A program made the translations under genes and the position numbers. 21,115 nt of DNA from DASQFY01 sp036397815 (GTDB lineage Bacteria; Chloroflexota; Limnocylindria; QHBO01), in assembly GCA_036397815.1 (NCBI GenBank), contig DASWIE010000131.1:1-21115 (forward strand), written 5' to 3'. The notes under the pieces are model-generated. The model saw only the letters and a program-made list of their open reading frames with translations. It made no database searches and had not been told where the DNA came from. Shown here in pieces: positions 1 through 7,778 of the stretch. The stretch's first letter is position 1. The number at the start of each line of letters is the position of its first letter.

Positions 1-84
1 GCGGCGGGTTGTCTCCGACTCGTCTTCGAGCGCGGCGGCAGGCGCGCCCGAAGCCGGCGGTGCTGCCGGCGGGGAGATCACCAT
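1..84 (-). CDS. Possible partial ORF, N-terminus only, running off the window
   Basis: An open frame begins with ATG at 84 and stays open to the window edge. It encodes a Pro/Ala-rich N-terminus followed by an acidic stretch (LEDESETTRR). About four fifths of its third codon positions are G or C, as expected for a gene here. It lies 13 bases downstream of the stop of the 56-residue ORF and could be co-transcribed with it. No Shine-Dalgarno sequence is evident and no domain is visible in 28 residues. The product is unknown. Confidence 0.33.
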   Translation of the reverse strand, partial: MVISPPAAPPASGAPAAALEDESETTRR

Positions 85-97
85 GGACGCCTGGCTG

Positions 98-268
98 CTA
101 CTCGTTCTGGTGGTCGCGGTCGCAGATGTCCGGGCAGAGGCACTCGGCCAGCTCGGCCACGGTCAGGCGCTGGGGTTCCTCAGGGAGTTCGGGCCTCCAC
201 TGCAGCCACGAGTTGGCCCACTCGGCCTGGCGGGCCGACGAGCGTGTCTGCGGGAGCGTTGTAGTCAT
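98..268 (-). CDS. Small hypothetical protein, 56 aa, with a Cys-rich C-terminal motif
   Basis: ATG at 268 to TAG at 98. The protein starts MTTTLPQTRSS and has a Trp-rich middle (EWANSWLQW). It ends with LTVAELAECLCPDICDRDH and a few polar residues; the C-x-C-x3-C and terminal His could bind a metal, but this is inference. Roughly 90% of third codon positions are G or C, which is strong coding evidence for so short an ORF. A purine-rich AGGTAGGG lies just upstream of the start. It is divergent from the LysR gene, and LysR regulators often control a divergent neighbour, so it is a candidate target. I do not recognise the family. Confidence 0.55.
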   Translation of the reverse strand: MTTTLPQTRSSARQAEWANSWLQWRPELPEEPQRLTVAELAECLCPDICDRDHQNE

Positions 269-297
269 CACCGCCCTACCTTGGTGGATGGAGTAGT

Positions 298-312
298 ATC
301 AGTCAAGACGAT
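298..312. promoter_or_regulatory. Candidate LysR-type operator (ATC-N9-GAT)
   Basis: ATC at 298-300 and GAT at 310-312 are separated by nine bases. This also satisfies T-N11-A, the general LysR-family recognition pattern (T at 299, A at 311). It lies between the divergent starts at 268 and 335, in a locally AT-rich stretch. On the minus strand a TTGACT at 306-301 overlaps it and could be the -35 box of the 56-residue gene. The motif is short and degenerate, so position is the main support. Confidence 0.4.
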
Positions 313-322
313 TCTATTAATG

Positions 323-328
323 TATATT
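323..328 (+). promoter_or_regulatory. Candidate -10 box of the LysR gene, leaderless arrangement
   Basis: TATATT ends six bases before the ATG at 335. Transcription would therefore begin at or next to the start codon. No Shine-Dalgarno sequence precedes this ATG. No convincing -35 box is seen at 17 bases, although the candidate LysR operator covers that position. Confidence 0.4.
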
Positions 329-334
329 ATCAGT

Positions 335-1267
335 ATGACCGATATGATCGCTCCGCAGCTCGGGCAGATCCAGGCCTTCAGGGAGGTTGCTCGTCACGGC
401 ACTATCAGCCGCGCAGCGGAGGCCCTCTTCGTCAGCCAGCCTGCGCTCACGGCGCGCATCCAGGGGCTGGAGCGCACGCTCGGCAGCTCGCTCTTTGCTC
501 GCGGCCGACGTGGCAGCCGCCTGACCGAGGCCGGGCGCGCCTTCCTGCCGCACGCCGAGCGGGCGCTCACCGCCGTGGAGCGCGGGCGCGAGGCGGTGGC
601 CGAGGTTGCGAGCGGGAGTGGCGGGCGACTGACCATCGGTGCGGCGCCGGCGGTGAGCACGTACGTGCTGCCGACCATGCTGCATCGATTCCAGGCAGAC
701 CATCCAGGCGTGCACCTGTCAGTGCGCAGCGGGCACTCGGAGGATGTGCTCGAGATGGTGCTGCGCGAGGAGGTCGACCTCGGCCTCATGCGACCCATCC
801 AGCACGCCGAGGTCATCTCCTCGCTTCTGTACGAGGACGAGCTCGTGCTGGTGGTGCACCATGGGCATCCGTTCGCGAGCGGCCAGATCCTGATGGAGCG
901 GATGGCGACCGAGCACCTCATCCTGTTCGACCGCACCAGTTCGTACCACGAGCTGACGAGCGCCGTCTTCCGGCAGGCCGGGATCGCGCCGCGCGGCTAC
1001 CTGGAGGTGGACAACATCGATGCCGCCAAGCGGATGGTCGAGCAGCGCCTGGGGATTGCCCTCCTACCCCGCACGTCGGTCTTGGCGGAGATCGGGACCG
1101 GTCGGCTGTTCCCGGTCAAGATCAGCGACATGGCGCCGGTGAAACGGCAGATCGTGGTCGCGCGGCGGCGCGACGCCGGCGAAATGAGCCCGGCGGCAGC
1201 GGCGTTCCTGCGCACGCTTGACGAGCTGCGGCCGAACCAGGAGCGGTCGCACCACTTCCTGGCCTGA
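335..1267 (+). CDS. LysR family transcriptional regulator
   Basis: A 310-residue cytoplasmic DNA-binding regulator of standard LysR length. The winged helix-turn-helix spans about residues 10-70 (AFREVARHGTISRAAEALF, then SQPALTARIQGLE, then SRLTEAG). The rest is the periplasmic-binding-protein-like effector domain, starting near LTIGAAPAVSTYVLP. The frame stays open upstream to 83, but homology begins only after 335, which gives the usual family length; ATG at 344 is an alternative. It is divergent from a small ORF with a LysR-type motif between them. The effector and regulon cannot be read from the sequence. It is convergent with the KimA-like permease, with 135 bases between and no clear terminator. 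Confidence 0.94.
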   Translation: MTDMIAPQLGQIQAFREVARHGTISRAAEALFVSQPALTARIQGLERTLGSSLFARGRRGSRLTEAGRAFLPHAERALTAVERGREAVAEVASGSGGRLTIGAAPAVSTYVLPTMLHRFQADHPGVHLSVRSGHSEDVLEMVLREEVDLGLMRPIQHAEVISSLLYEDELVLVVHHGHPFASGQILMERMATEHLILFDRTSSYHELTSAVFRQAGIAPRGYLEVDNIDAAKRMVEQRLGIALLPRTSVLAEIGTGRLFPVKISDMAPVKRQIVVARRRDAGEMSPAAAAFLRTLDELRPNQERSHHFLA

Positions 1268-1402
1268 GGGGCGTTGCTGGTAGAGCAAGGCGTCACTGAA
1301 GCCGCGGGCCAGCCGGCAGCGAAACGCCGGACTCCCACTCGCGCCATCCCGCAATGGGGATGTTTGCTGACGTGGGCCTGGCACCTGCCGGGCGCGCCAG
1401 CC

Positions 1403-3466
1403 TCACTCATCGCTCAGGTGGTACGGCACGTCCGCCACGATCGTGTTCTTCCGCCCGAAGAGACGCAGCTTGAGCCGCAGGCTGGTCTGATTGTGTAGCA
1501 GGTTCTCCCACCAGTGGCGCGGGACGACCTCGGAGAGCACCACGAGCACCGGTCGCCCCGGGTCCTGGGCCTGGAGCGCGTCGAGATAGCGCAGGAGCGG
1601 CCCGATCAGCGCGCGGTAGGGTGACTCGACCACGACCAGCTCGGTCGTCCCCGCCCACTCCGGCCAGCGGTCGCGGAGCTCGGCAGCAGAATCGGGATCG
1701 TTCGTGATGTGGACGGCGGTGGCGTGCGGGCTGATCGAATTGGCGAACGCGATCGCCTGCCGCGCCGGCCGGTCGAGGCGCGCGATCGGCACGATCACGA
1801 TCGGCTCAGCGGCGACCTCCTTGCCCTCCGGAATGCGATCGAGCTTGAGGGCCTGCTCGAGCGATCGATAGTGCCGCCGGATCCCCCAGAGGGTGACCAT
1901 CAGGATCGGCACCAGCACCATGACCAGCCAGGCGCCCTGCAGGAAGTTGCTCGTCCCCACCACCAGCGTGACCACGGCGGTCGTCAGCGCGCCGAGGCCG
2001 TTGATGACGAGGCCCGATCGCCAACCCGCCTCGCGGCGGCGGTACCAGCGCACCAGCATGCCGCCCTGTGACAGCGTGAAGGCGACGAACACGCCCAGGG
2101 TGTAGAGCGGGATCAGGCCGGACACGCTGGCGCGGAAGCCGATCATCAGCGCGATCGCCATGCCCGACAGCGCCAGGATCCCGGTCGTGAAGGCGAGCCG
2201 CTCGCCTCGGAAGGCGAACTGGCGCGGCAGGAACCCGTCCCGGGCCAGGAACGAGGAGAGCCGTGGGAAGTCGGCGAAGCTCGTGTTAGCCGCCAGCACC
2301 AGCAGCAGGGCGGTGGCGACCTGCGCCAGGATCAGGATCGGGCCGCTGCCAACGACGTGCCGAACCAGCAGGCTCAGGACGGTCTGCTCTTCGTTCGGGT
2401 CGGGGACGATGCCGGCGGTGGCGGCCAGGTACGCGATCCCTATGAAGAGAATGGCGAAGATGATCGCGGCCCAGGTGAGGGTGGTTCGGGCGTTCTTCCA
2501 TTCCGGCGGCTTGAAGGCCGGCACGCCGTCCGAGATGGCCTCGACGCCGGTGAGGGCCACGGCGCCCTGCGAGAAGGCCCGCAGGATGAGGAACAGGCCA
2601 AGCACCTGCGCCCCTTCGTCCAGTCGCTCCCAGCCGGCGGGGGCGACAAACGGAGGCAGCCCGCCTCCGGGGAACGCCTGCCACAGGCCAATCCCGATGA
2701 CACCGAGCATTACGACGATGTAGAGGTAGGTCGGCGCCATGAAGATCGTGCCCGACTCGCGGATGCCGCGGAGGTTGCCGAGCATCAGCAGTGCGACCAT
2801 CACGACACCGATCCAGACCCGGAAGTCGAAGAGCTCGGGAATGATCGAGGTCATCGCCGCCACGCCGGCGGAGACGGACACGGCGACCGTGACGACGTAG
2901 CCGATCAACAGCGCGGACGCGGCGAGAATCCCAGCCCGATCCCCCAGGTTGTCGCTGGCCACGATGTAGCTGCTGGCGCCCATCGGGTACGCCTTGATCG
3001 TCTGGCGGTACGACATGGTCACGATGGCGAGCATCCCGATGATGAGCGCGGCCAGCGGCACGGTGAGGGTCAGCGCTCCGGCCCCCGCGAGCGCCAGCAC
3101 CCGCATGATCTCCTCGGGGCCGTAGGCGCTGGAGCTGATGTTGTCGCTGCTGAAGACGGCCAGCGCCTTTACCTTGGAGAGCCGCTCGTGCTCCTCGTGC
3201 TCGCTCGAGATCGGCCGGCCGATCAGGAAGGTGCGCAGAGCCCGGAGCCCGGCGTGCCAGCCGCTCCGCGCCGTGATCGTCCTCTCAGAGGCGACGAGGT
3301 GCCCCTCGTCACTCCGTTCGAACTCGTCCTCGAAGGGACGGACGATGCGGACGTAGGCGTCGCCGGGCCGCTGACCCCGGCGCTTCTCGCGGACTTCGAG
3401 GTGGGGGTCGACGCGCCGCGGCTCGTCGTTCCGTCTAACTGGGCGTTCCGGCGGGTTGCGGGCCAT
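1403..3466 (-). CDS. APC-superfamily permease, KimA-like potassium/proton symporter
   Basis: A 687-residue inner-membrane protein with about twelve hydrophobic segments between residues 100 and 555, then a soluble cytoplasmic domain (about 560-687) resembling the C-terminal domain of KimA/YdaO. The first helix carries FSSDNISSSAYGPEEI (105-120), matching the KimA SD-x2-SS-x-AY motif. A later helix carries ALTGVEAISDGVP, matching the conserved TGVE segment. From memory, the Asp and Tyr of the first and the Thr and Glu of the second help coordinate potassium in KimA. The N-terminus is unusual: about 60 charged, Arg-rich residues precede the conserved core. Potassium is the most likely substrate, but amino-acid transport cannot be excluded. 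It appears monocistronic and has its own promoter region. Confidence 0.85.
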   Translation of the reverse strand: MARNPPERPVRRNDEPRRVDPHLEVREKRRGQRPGDAYVRIVRPFEDEFERSDEGHLVASERTITARSGWHAGLRALRTFLIGRPISSEHEEHERLSKVKALAVFSSDNISSSAYGPEEIMRVLALAGAGALTLTVPLAALIIGMLAIVTMSYRQTIKAYPMGASSYIVASDNLGDRAGILAASALLIGYVVTVAVSVSAGVAAMTSIIPELFDFRVWIGVVMVALLMLGNLRGIRESGTIFMAPTYLYIVVMLGVIGIGLWQAFPGGGLPPFVAPAGWERLDEGAQVLGLFLILRAFSQGAVALTGVEAISDGVPAFKPPEWKNARTTLTWAAIIFAILFIGIAYLAATAGIVPDPNEEQTVLSLLVRHVVGSGPILILAQVATALLLVLAANTSFADFPRLSSFLARDGFLPRQFAFRGERLAFTTGILALSGMAIALMIGFRASVSGLIPLYTLGVFVAFTLSQGGMLVRWYRRREAGWRSGLVINGLGALTTAVVTLVVGTSNFLQGAWLVMVLVPILMVTLWGIRRHYRSLEQALKLDRIPEGKEVAAEPIVIVPIARLDRPARQAIAFANSISPHATAVHITNDPDSAAELRDRWPEWAGTTELVVVESPYRALIGPLLRYLDALQAQDPGRPVLVVLSEVVPRHWWENLLHNQTSLRLKLRLFGRKNTIVADVPYHLSDE

Positions 3467-3474
3467 CGGGACGC

Positions 3475-3480
3475 ATTACA
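3475..3480 (-). promoter_or_regulatory. Candidate -10 box of the KimA-like gene
   Basis: On the minus strand TGTAAT (five of six matches to TATAAT) ends eight bases before the ATG at 3466, leaving essentially no 5' leader. It is overlapped by the first element of the dispersed palindrome family, so a protein bound there would block this promoter. No clear -35 box or Shine-Dalgarno sequence is visible. Confidence 0.4.
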
Positions 3481-3566
3481 GCACTCTGCCTGCCGACACG
3501 TCGCACTTGGCTACCGTGCTGCCCACCCAGAGCGCCGCATCGCGTCTCTCAGCAACCTGGGTACTG
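3476..3566. repeat. Degenerate cluster of the CAGYAC/GTRCTG palindrome family
   Basis: Three half-sites occur in the 243-base gap between the permease start and the upstream ABC operon: CAGCAC at 3479-3484, GTGCTG at 3516-3521 and GTACTG at 3561-3566. The last belongs to CAGCAACCTGGGTACTG, which resembles GCAGCACTCGGTGTACTGC near 18065. The first reads TTACAGCACTC, matching 10 of 11 bases of the left half of that copy. The individual matches are weaker than at the other two loci. Nothing else is recognisable in 3467-3709; in particular I see no c-di-AMP riboswitch core. Confidence 0.4.
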
Positions 3567-3709
3567 GTAAGCGGCTGGGCGACCTCGCAGCCGCCCCGCA
3601 GCGACGCCCGCTGAGCGTGAATGCCGGCCCAGAATCCGAGATGGCCGCCATTCCTTTCGCTTGGCAGTAACCCCATTGCTACGAGACAAGAACGAGACCG
3701 CTGAAATGG

Positions 3710-4543
3710 TCAGTGCTGGCCCAGCGTGCCTCGCACCCGCATCCGGTGCTCGGTCCGCAGGAAGACGGCGCGGCCCACGATGACCATGGCGACGGCCAGC
3801 ACCACCAGCGCGACCCACTCGACGAGCGGCGCCAGCAGCGGTCGCGTGCCGAGGGCGTAGACCCGCAGCAGGTCGACCGCGTAGGTGGTCGGCAGCACAT
3901 AGGCGAGCGGCTGGATCAGCGCCGGCAGCACCGTCACCGGGAAGGCGACGCCGCTGATCATGGCGAACAGGAAGTTCGTGGCGTCGACGAAGAAGTTGGG
4001 CTCGCGCAGCATGAGCACCGCGGAGGCGACCAGGTAGCCGACCCCCACCATGCTGACGGCGGCCAGGGCGAGCGCCGGCAGCGCCAGCAGAACGCCACCC
4101 GCGACCGAGGCGCCGAAGACCAGCAGACCGATGGCCAGCAGCACCACGCTACCGGCGCCGGACAGGATCCCGCCGGAGATGGCGCGGCCCAGGATGAAGG
4201 TTTCCGGCCGGGTCGGCGTCAGCCAGGCGGACTCCAGCGTCCCCGCATCCATCTCGCGCTTCAGCCCGAAGGCCATCTCCCAGAAGGCTGTCGCCACCAT
4301 CGCCCCGACCACGATGCCGAGGAACAGGTAGCCCGCCAGGTCATCGGTCCCGGCAGACGCCTCCAGGCCCAGCGCCTTGCCACCCACGAAGAAGGTCGCG
4401 CCCAGCAGCAGGCTGGGGAGCAGGAACTGGTAGAGCGGCTGGAGCACGCCGTTGACGAGCTGGATCGGGTAGCGGCGGGCGACCTGCAGCTCCTTGCGGG
4501 CGATCGCCCAGGCCGCGCGCAGCTCGGCGCCCTCGACGACCAT
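3710..4543 (-). CDS. ABC-2 type transporter permease, second of the operon
   Basis: A 277-residue integral membrane subunit with six hydrophobic segments typical of the ABC-2 superfamily. It opens with a cytoplasmic amphipathic segment (AWAIARKELQVARRYP). The region MDAGTLESAWLTPTRPE corresponds to the conserved cytoplasmic coupling loop. The C-terminus is short and basic (RTEHRMRVRGTLGQH). The ATG at 4543 shares its A with the TGA of the preceding permease gene (TGATG), indicating translational coupling. It probably pairs with that permease and the ATPase at 5385 as a heterodimeric exporter. The substrate is unknown; drug, lipid or peptide export are all possible. It is the last gene of the operon. 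Confidence 0.88.
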   Translation of the reverse strand: MVVEGAELRAAWAIARKELQVARRYPIQLVNGVLQPLYQFLLPSLLLGATFFVGGKALGLEASAGTDDLAGYLFLGIVVGAMVATAFWEMAFGLKREMDAGTLESAWLTPTRPETFILGRAISGGILSGAGSVVLLAIGLLVFGASVAGGVLLALPALALAAVSMVGVGYLVASAVLMLREPNFFVDATNFLFAMISGVAFPVTVLPALIQPLAYVLPTTYAVDLLRVYALGTRPLLAPLVEWVALVVLAVAMVIVGRAVFLRTEHRMRVRGTLGQH

Positions 4544-5388
4544 CAGTACTGCGCCAGGCTGCCGCCGCGGCGGGCGTAGCGCTCGGTGCGGCGAAAGGCC
4601 ACGATCGCGAGCCCGCACAGCAGCAGGCCGATCGAGAGCAGGATCGCGAGGTCCGGAACCAGCGAGGCGAGGTCGGAACCGGCGAGCAGGACCTTGCGCA
4701 GGTCGCCGATCAGGTAGGTCGGCGGCAGAGTGAGCGCAACGGCCCGCGCCCACTCGGGCAGGATCACGATCGGGAAGGTCATGCCGCAGAAGACGGTGAA
4801 CACGCCACGCACCGCCTGCACCAGGGCGTGGACCTCGCCGAAGCGCAGCACCACCGCGGCGAACAGCGCTCCCAGCCCATACAGGGCAGGGACCGCCACC
4901 AGGATCACCACCAGCGCGCGCAGCGCCGCCGGCGGCGGGATCGCGACGCCGAAGAAGAGGATCAATGCGCCGCCCACGATTGCGAACATCCAGAGCGCCC
5001 AGACCACCTGGCTGACGATCGGGCCGAACAGGATCACCAGGCGAGAGACCGGGGTCATGAAGAGCGCCTCGAGCGTGCCGCGGACCTGCTCGGTGCGCAG
5101 GGCGGTGCCCGGGCCCCACAGGATCATGCTGATCCACATGTAGGCCGCCCAGCCCACGAACAGGAAGCCGGCGATCTCGGTCGTGCCCGCTCGCGACGCA
5201 AACGCGTCGAGTGCCGCCTGGCTGTCGCCGGCGTAGCCACGCGCCTGGAAGACATAGGCCGTGGGCAGCGCGATCGGCCAGAACAGGAAGCCGGTGAACA
5301 GGGTCGGGTAGCGCCGTAGCAGGCGCCATTCCTTCATGGCGGCGGCGCCGAAGGCGCGCAGATCGGCGGCCAGCAGCGAGCCTCTCAT
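4543..5388 (-). CDS. ABC-2 type transporter permease, first of the operon
   Basis: A 281-residue integral membrane protein with about six helices and an N-terminal amphipathic stretch (AFGAAAMKEWRLLRRYP). The loop RTEQVRGTLEALFMTPVSR is the ABC-2 coupling-helix region, matching the equivalent loop in the next permease. The frame is open upstream to 5526, but the ATG at 5388 is chosen because it overlaps the ATPase stop by four bases (ATGA) and homology starts there. It ends in the TGATG overlap with the second permease. ATPase and both permeases were most likely selected to be made in fixed ratio. The substrate is not evident. Confidence 0.88.
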   Translation of the reverse strand: MRGSLLAADLRAFGAAAMKEWRLLRRYPTLFTGFLFWPIALPTAYVFQARGYAGDSQAALDAFASRAGTTEIAGFLFVGWAAYMWISMILWGPGTALRTEQVRGTLEALFMTPVSRLVILFGPIVSQVVWALWMFAIVGGALILFFGVAIPPPAALRALVVILVAVPALYGLGALFAAVVLRFGEVHALVQAVRGVFTVFCGMTFPIVILPEWARAVALTLPPTYLIGDLRKVLLAGSDLASLVPDLAILLSIGLLLCGLAIVAFRRTERYARRGGSLAQY

Positions 5389-6395
5389 TCGCGCAGAGCG
5401 CGCCCGGTGAGGGAGAGGAAGACATCCTCCAGCGTCACCGGCACGACCTCGACGTGGCTGATGGTCGCCCCCTCGGCGTGCGCCGCGTCGAAGGCCGCCG
5501 GGACGAAGTCGCGGGCGCTGCGGCAATGGACCGTCACCGACAGGACGCCGTCGTCCCGCTCATGGTGGGCGACCGATCCGGCGCGCTCCAGTCGGGAGAG
5601 CAGCGCCGCCTCGCCGTTCCCGGATGCGATCTCCAGGCGGACGACCTCGGTCGCGGCGATGGTGCGCTTCAGGCCCGCCGGCGTGTCGAGGGCGACGATG
5701 CGGCCGTGGTCGACGATCGCGATCCGGTCGCACAGCTGGTCGGCCTCCTCCATGTAATGAGTCGTCAGCAGCACCGTCCGGCCCTGGGACTGGAGGTCGC
5801 GCACCCGGTCGCGCAGGTCGCGCGCGGACTGCGGGTCGAGCCCGACCGTCGGCTCGTCGAGCAGCAGCAGCTCCGGGTCGGGAAGGAGGGCCCGCGCCAG
5901 CACCAGCCGCTGCCGCATGCCGGTGCTAAAGCGCTCGACGTAGTCGTCCGATCGATCGTCAAGCTTGACCGCGTCGAGTGCGGCGGCGATCCGGGCTCTG
6001 GCCTCGGCGTGCGGCACGTGGTAGAGCGCCGCGAAGTACTCCAGGTTCTCCCTGGCGGTCAGCTTCCAGTACAGGCTCCGTCCATCGGACAGCACCGCGC
6101 CCATGCGGCGGCGCACCTCGCGCGCCTGGCGGACCACGTCCAGGCCCAGGATCTTCGCCGTGCCTGCGCTCGGCTCGAGCAGGGTGGCGAGCATCTTCAT
6201 GGTCGTCGTCTTGCCGGCGCCGTTCGGCCCCAGCACGCCGAAGATCTCGCCGCGATCCACGTGCAGGTCGATCCCGTCCACGGCTCGGAAGCGTTCGCGC
6301 TGGTCCGGCTCGCGGCGCAGCCGCTGCCAAAAGGTGCGCCGTCCGCGCTCGAACTCCTTGACGAGGCCGACCGCCTCGACCGCCGGCGTGCTCAT
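5385..6395 (-). CDS. ABC transporter ATP-binding protein (ABC-2/NatA-like)
   Basis: A 336-residue cytoplasmic ATPase. Walker A is GPNGAGKTT (56-64), the signature is FSTGMRQR (156-163), Walker B is LLLLDEP (176-182) and the switch His is in TTHYMEE (His213). A basic insertion (GRRTFWQRLRREPDQRER, about 18-35) interrupts the first beta strands. The usual Q-loop glutamine is not obvious: the segment reads AVLSDGRSLYW. About 100 C-terminal residues form an accessory domain ending LEDVFLSLTGRAL, common in ABC-2 exporters. ATG at 6395 is preferred because GGAG lies eight bases before it; a GTG at 6404, overlapping the previous stop as GTGA, is the alternative. It overlaps permease 1 by four bases. 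Confidence 0.93.
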   Translation of the reverse strand: MSTPAVEAVGLVKEFERGRRTFWQRLRREPDQRERFRAVDGIDLHVDRGEIFGVLGPNGAGKTTTMKMLATLLEPSAGTAKILGLDVVRQAREVRRRMGAVLSDGRSLYWKLTARENLEYFAALYHVPHAEARARIAAALDAVKLDDRSDDYVERFSTGMRQRLVLARALLPDPELLLLDEPTVGLDPQSARDLRDRVRDLQSQGRTVLLTTHYMEEADQLCDRIAIVDHGRIVALDTPAGLKRTIAATEVVRLEIASGNGEAALLSRLERAGSVAHHERDDGVLSVTVHCRSARDFVPAAFDAAHAEGATISHVEVVPVTLEDVFLSLTGRALRE

Positions 6396-6400
6396 GCTCG

Positions 6401-6793
6401 TCACTCCAGCGTGATCAGGACGCCGTCGCCGTTCTCGTCCTCGGTGTCGACGATGGGTCCTATCGTGGCGGTCTCGACCGCCTGTTCGATCAGCGTGGCG
6501 TAGCTGTCCGGGATGCCAGGCACCATGCGCGCAGCCACCGCCGCGAACGACAACGGGACGCGGACGTCGACGACCCGGCGGCCGCGCTCCTTCACCTGGA
6601 TCCGTACCCGGCGCCCGCGGCTCTCTCCGCCGGCGCGCGGCTCTGGCCCGCCTGCATGGCCGGCGGGGGAGGCGCTACGGGCCGTCGAGCGCTGGGCGCC
6701 GGGGGTCAGCGCCTCGATGATGGGTGCCGCCTCGTCGGGGGACAGCTTGCCCTCCGCCACCAGCCGAAGGACGGTCGCGAGCTCATCACGCAT
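6401..6793 (-). CDS. 130-aa protein with N-terminal SHOCT-like (YvlB/LiaX-type) module
   Basis: ATG at 6793 overlaps the end of the DUF4097 gene; the frame is open further upstream but upstream residues look like antisense noise. Residues 1-30 (MRDELATVLRLVAEGKLSPD followed by EAAPIIEAL) form a helical hairpin like the YvlB/LiaX N-terminal or SHOCT-like domain. A Ser/Ala/Gly-rich linker follows. The C-terminal half (about 62-130) has VRIQVKERGRRVVDVRVPLS, then segments predicting short helices, ending VLITLE. A similar C-terminal half occurs in bacterial proteins next to DUF4097 genes. It has no signal peptide or membrane helix, so it is probably cytoplasmic. It may link the DUF4097 protein to the regulator or transporter; this is inference. 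Confidence 0.72.
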   Translation of the reverse strand: MRDELATVLRLVAEGKLSPDEAAPIIEALTPGAQRSTARSASPAGHAGGPEPRAGGESRGRRVRIQVKERGRRVVDVRVPLSFAAVAARMVPGIPDSYATLIEQAVETATIGPIVDTEDENGDGVLITLE

Positions 6794-7775
6794 CGGATCG
6801 GTTTCCAAGGCGGCGCGCGGCCTCGTCGACGTCGATCTCGCCGGCCTCCAGCGCCCGCAGGACGGCGAGCTGTTCATCCGGAGACTGCCGCGGCGTCGGT
6901 GAAGCGTCAGGCGATTCCACGTGAGCACGTGTGAACCCGGCATCGACGCGCCGCGGCCGGCGCACCGCCAGGTCCCCGGACATCGAGCTGAATGAGAAGG
7001 CCGGCCCGCCACCGCCGATCACAACGCGGCGACGATCATCCCGCCCCTCGATGCGGTGATCGAGGTCGCTGTGAATGTCGGTCGACAAGCCGCGCACCTC
7101 GAACGACGCGCCGCCGACCAGCCCGACCGTCAGGTCGCCGCTCACCGTCTCTGCGCGGTACTCGCCCTTCCCAAGCTCGCCCTCGACCTCGATGTCGCCC
7201 GATACGGTGGTGGCGCGCACGCCGTCGAGCCGCGGTGCGATGACGCTCAGGTCAGCGGACACGGCCTCGACCTGCACGTCGAGCCGATCGGTGGCGCGGA
7301 TCGTGACGTCGCCCGAGACGGTATTGACCCGGATCGTGCCGCCGACGTCGGTCAGGTAAAGGTCGCCGGAGACCGATTCGTAGCGCTGGTCGCCCTGGAG
7401 GCCGTCGGCCCGGACGTCAGCCGCGGCGCTCTCCACGCGCAGCTCGACCAGGCTCGGCACCTCCACCTCGATGCTGAGCGCCAGCTGGCCGCGGCCACTG
7501 ATGAGGCGCGAGATCGCAGCGCCGATGTTCGGCACGTTGTCCCGCTCCTCGACGAGCAGCTGGCTGCCGCCCGCCTCGGTGTGCAGCCTGGCCTCCTCGA
7601 AGATGCGGTCCGCCTCCTCGTCGCTATCCGCCCGGATCTCGAAGGTGGCGCGCAGGCTGGCCTCGTCCCCGCGCACGCCATTGATGCTCATGTCGGCGCC
7701 GTGCACGCGCAGCACCAGCCGGCCGCGCCCGCCGATGCGGTGGGAGATCGACTGGGTGCGTACGAAGGTGGCCAT
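6786..7775 (-). CDS. DUF4097 family beta-repeat protein
   Basis: A 329-residue protein. Residues about 100-290 contain repeated strands marked by SGD, SAD or STD motifs about every 20 residues (ESVSGDLYL, NTVSGDVTI, EAVSADLSV, TTVSGDIEV, ETVSGDLTV, SSMSGDLAV), typical of the right-handed beta-helix DUF4097 domain. No signal peptide or transmembrane segment is seen, so it is probably cytoplasmic. After a Pro/Ser linker, residues about 300-324 (EQLAVLRALEAGEIDVDEAA) form a SHOCT-like hairpin also found in both flanking proteins. It starts three bases after the DUF2089 stop. The family is linked to envelope stress in Firmicutes (YvlB, LiaX), but the biochemical role is unproven. Confidence 0.87.
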   Translation of the reverse strand: MATFVRTQSISHRIGGRGRLVLRVHGADMSINGVRGDEASLRATFEIRADSDEEADRIFEEARLHTEAGGSQLLVEERDNVPNIGAAISRLISGRGQLALSIEVEVPSLVELRVESAAADVRADGLQGDQRYESVSGDLYLTDVGGTIRVNTVSGDVTIRATDRLDVQVEAVSADLSVIAPRLDGVRATTVSGDIEVEGELGKGEYRAETVSGDLTVGLVGGASFEVRGLSTDIHSDLDHRIEGRDDRRRVVIGGGGPAFSFSSMSGDLAVRRPRRVDAGFTRAHVESPDASPTPRQSPDEQLAVLRALEAGEIDVDEAARRLGNRSDA

Positions 7776-7778
7776 CGC

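Noticed and set aside
83..334. An N-terminal extension of the LysR gene
   Set aside because: The upstream codons do not resemble LysR and overlap a better ORF on the minus strand. Starting at 335 gives the normal family length and a -10 box six bases upstream.
2357..3670. A long open frame antisense to the KimA-like permease
   Set aside because: Its translation is rich in Asp, Arg, Gly and His with no domain, as expected from the opposite strand of a GC-rich gene. The opposite frame is a recognisable permease.
3467..3709. A riboswitch upstream of the permease (ydaO c-di-AMP type, or TPP because of a CTGAGAG)
   Set aside because: The conserved ydaO core and the TPP GAACCTGA element are missing, and the predicted promoter leaves no leader. 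A covariance-model search would settle this.
4543..4551. A CAGTACTG as another palindrome family member
   Set aside because: It lies in the last codons of an ABC permease and lacks the second half of the element; chance in coding sequence is more likely.
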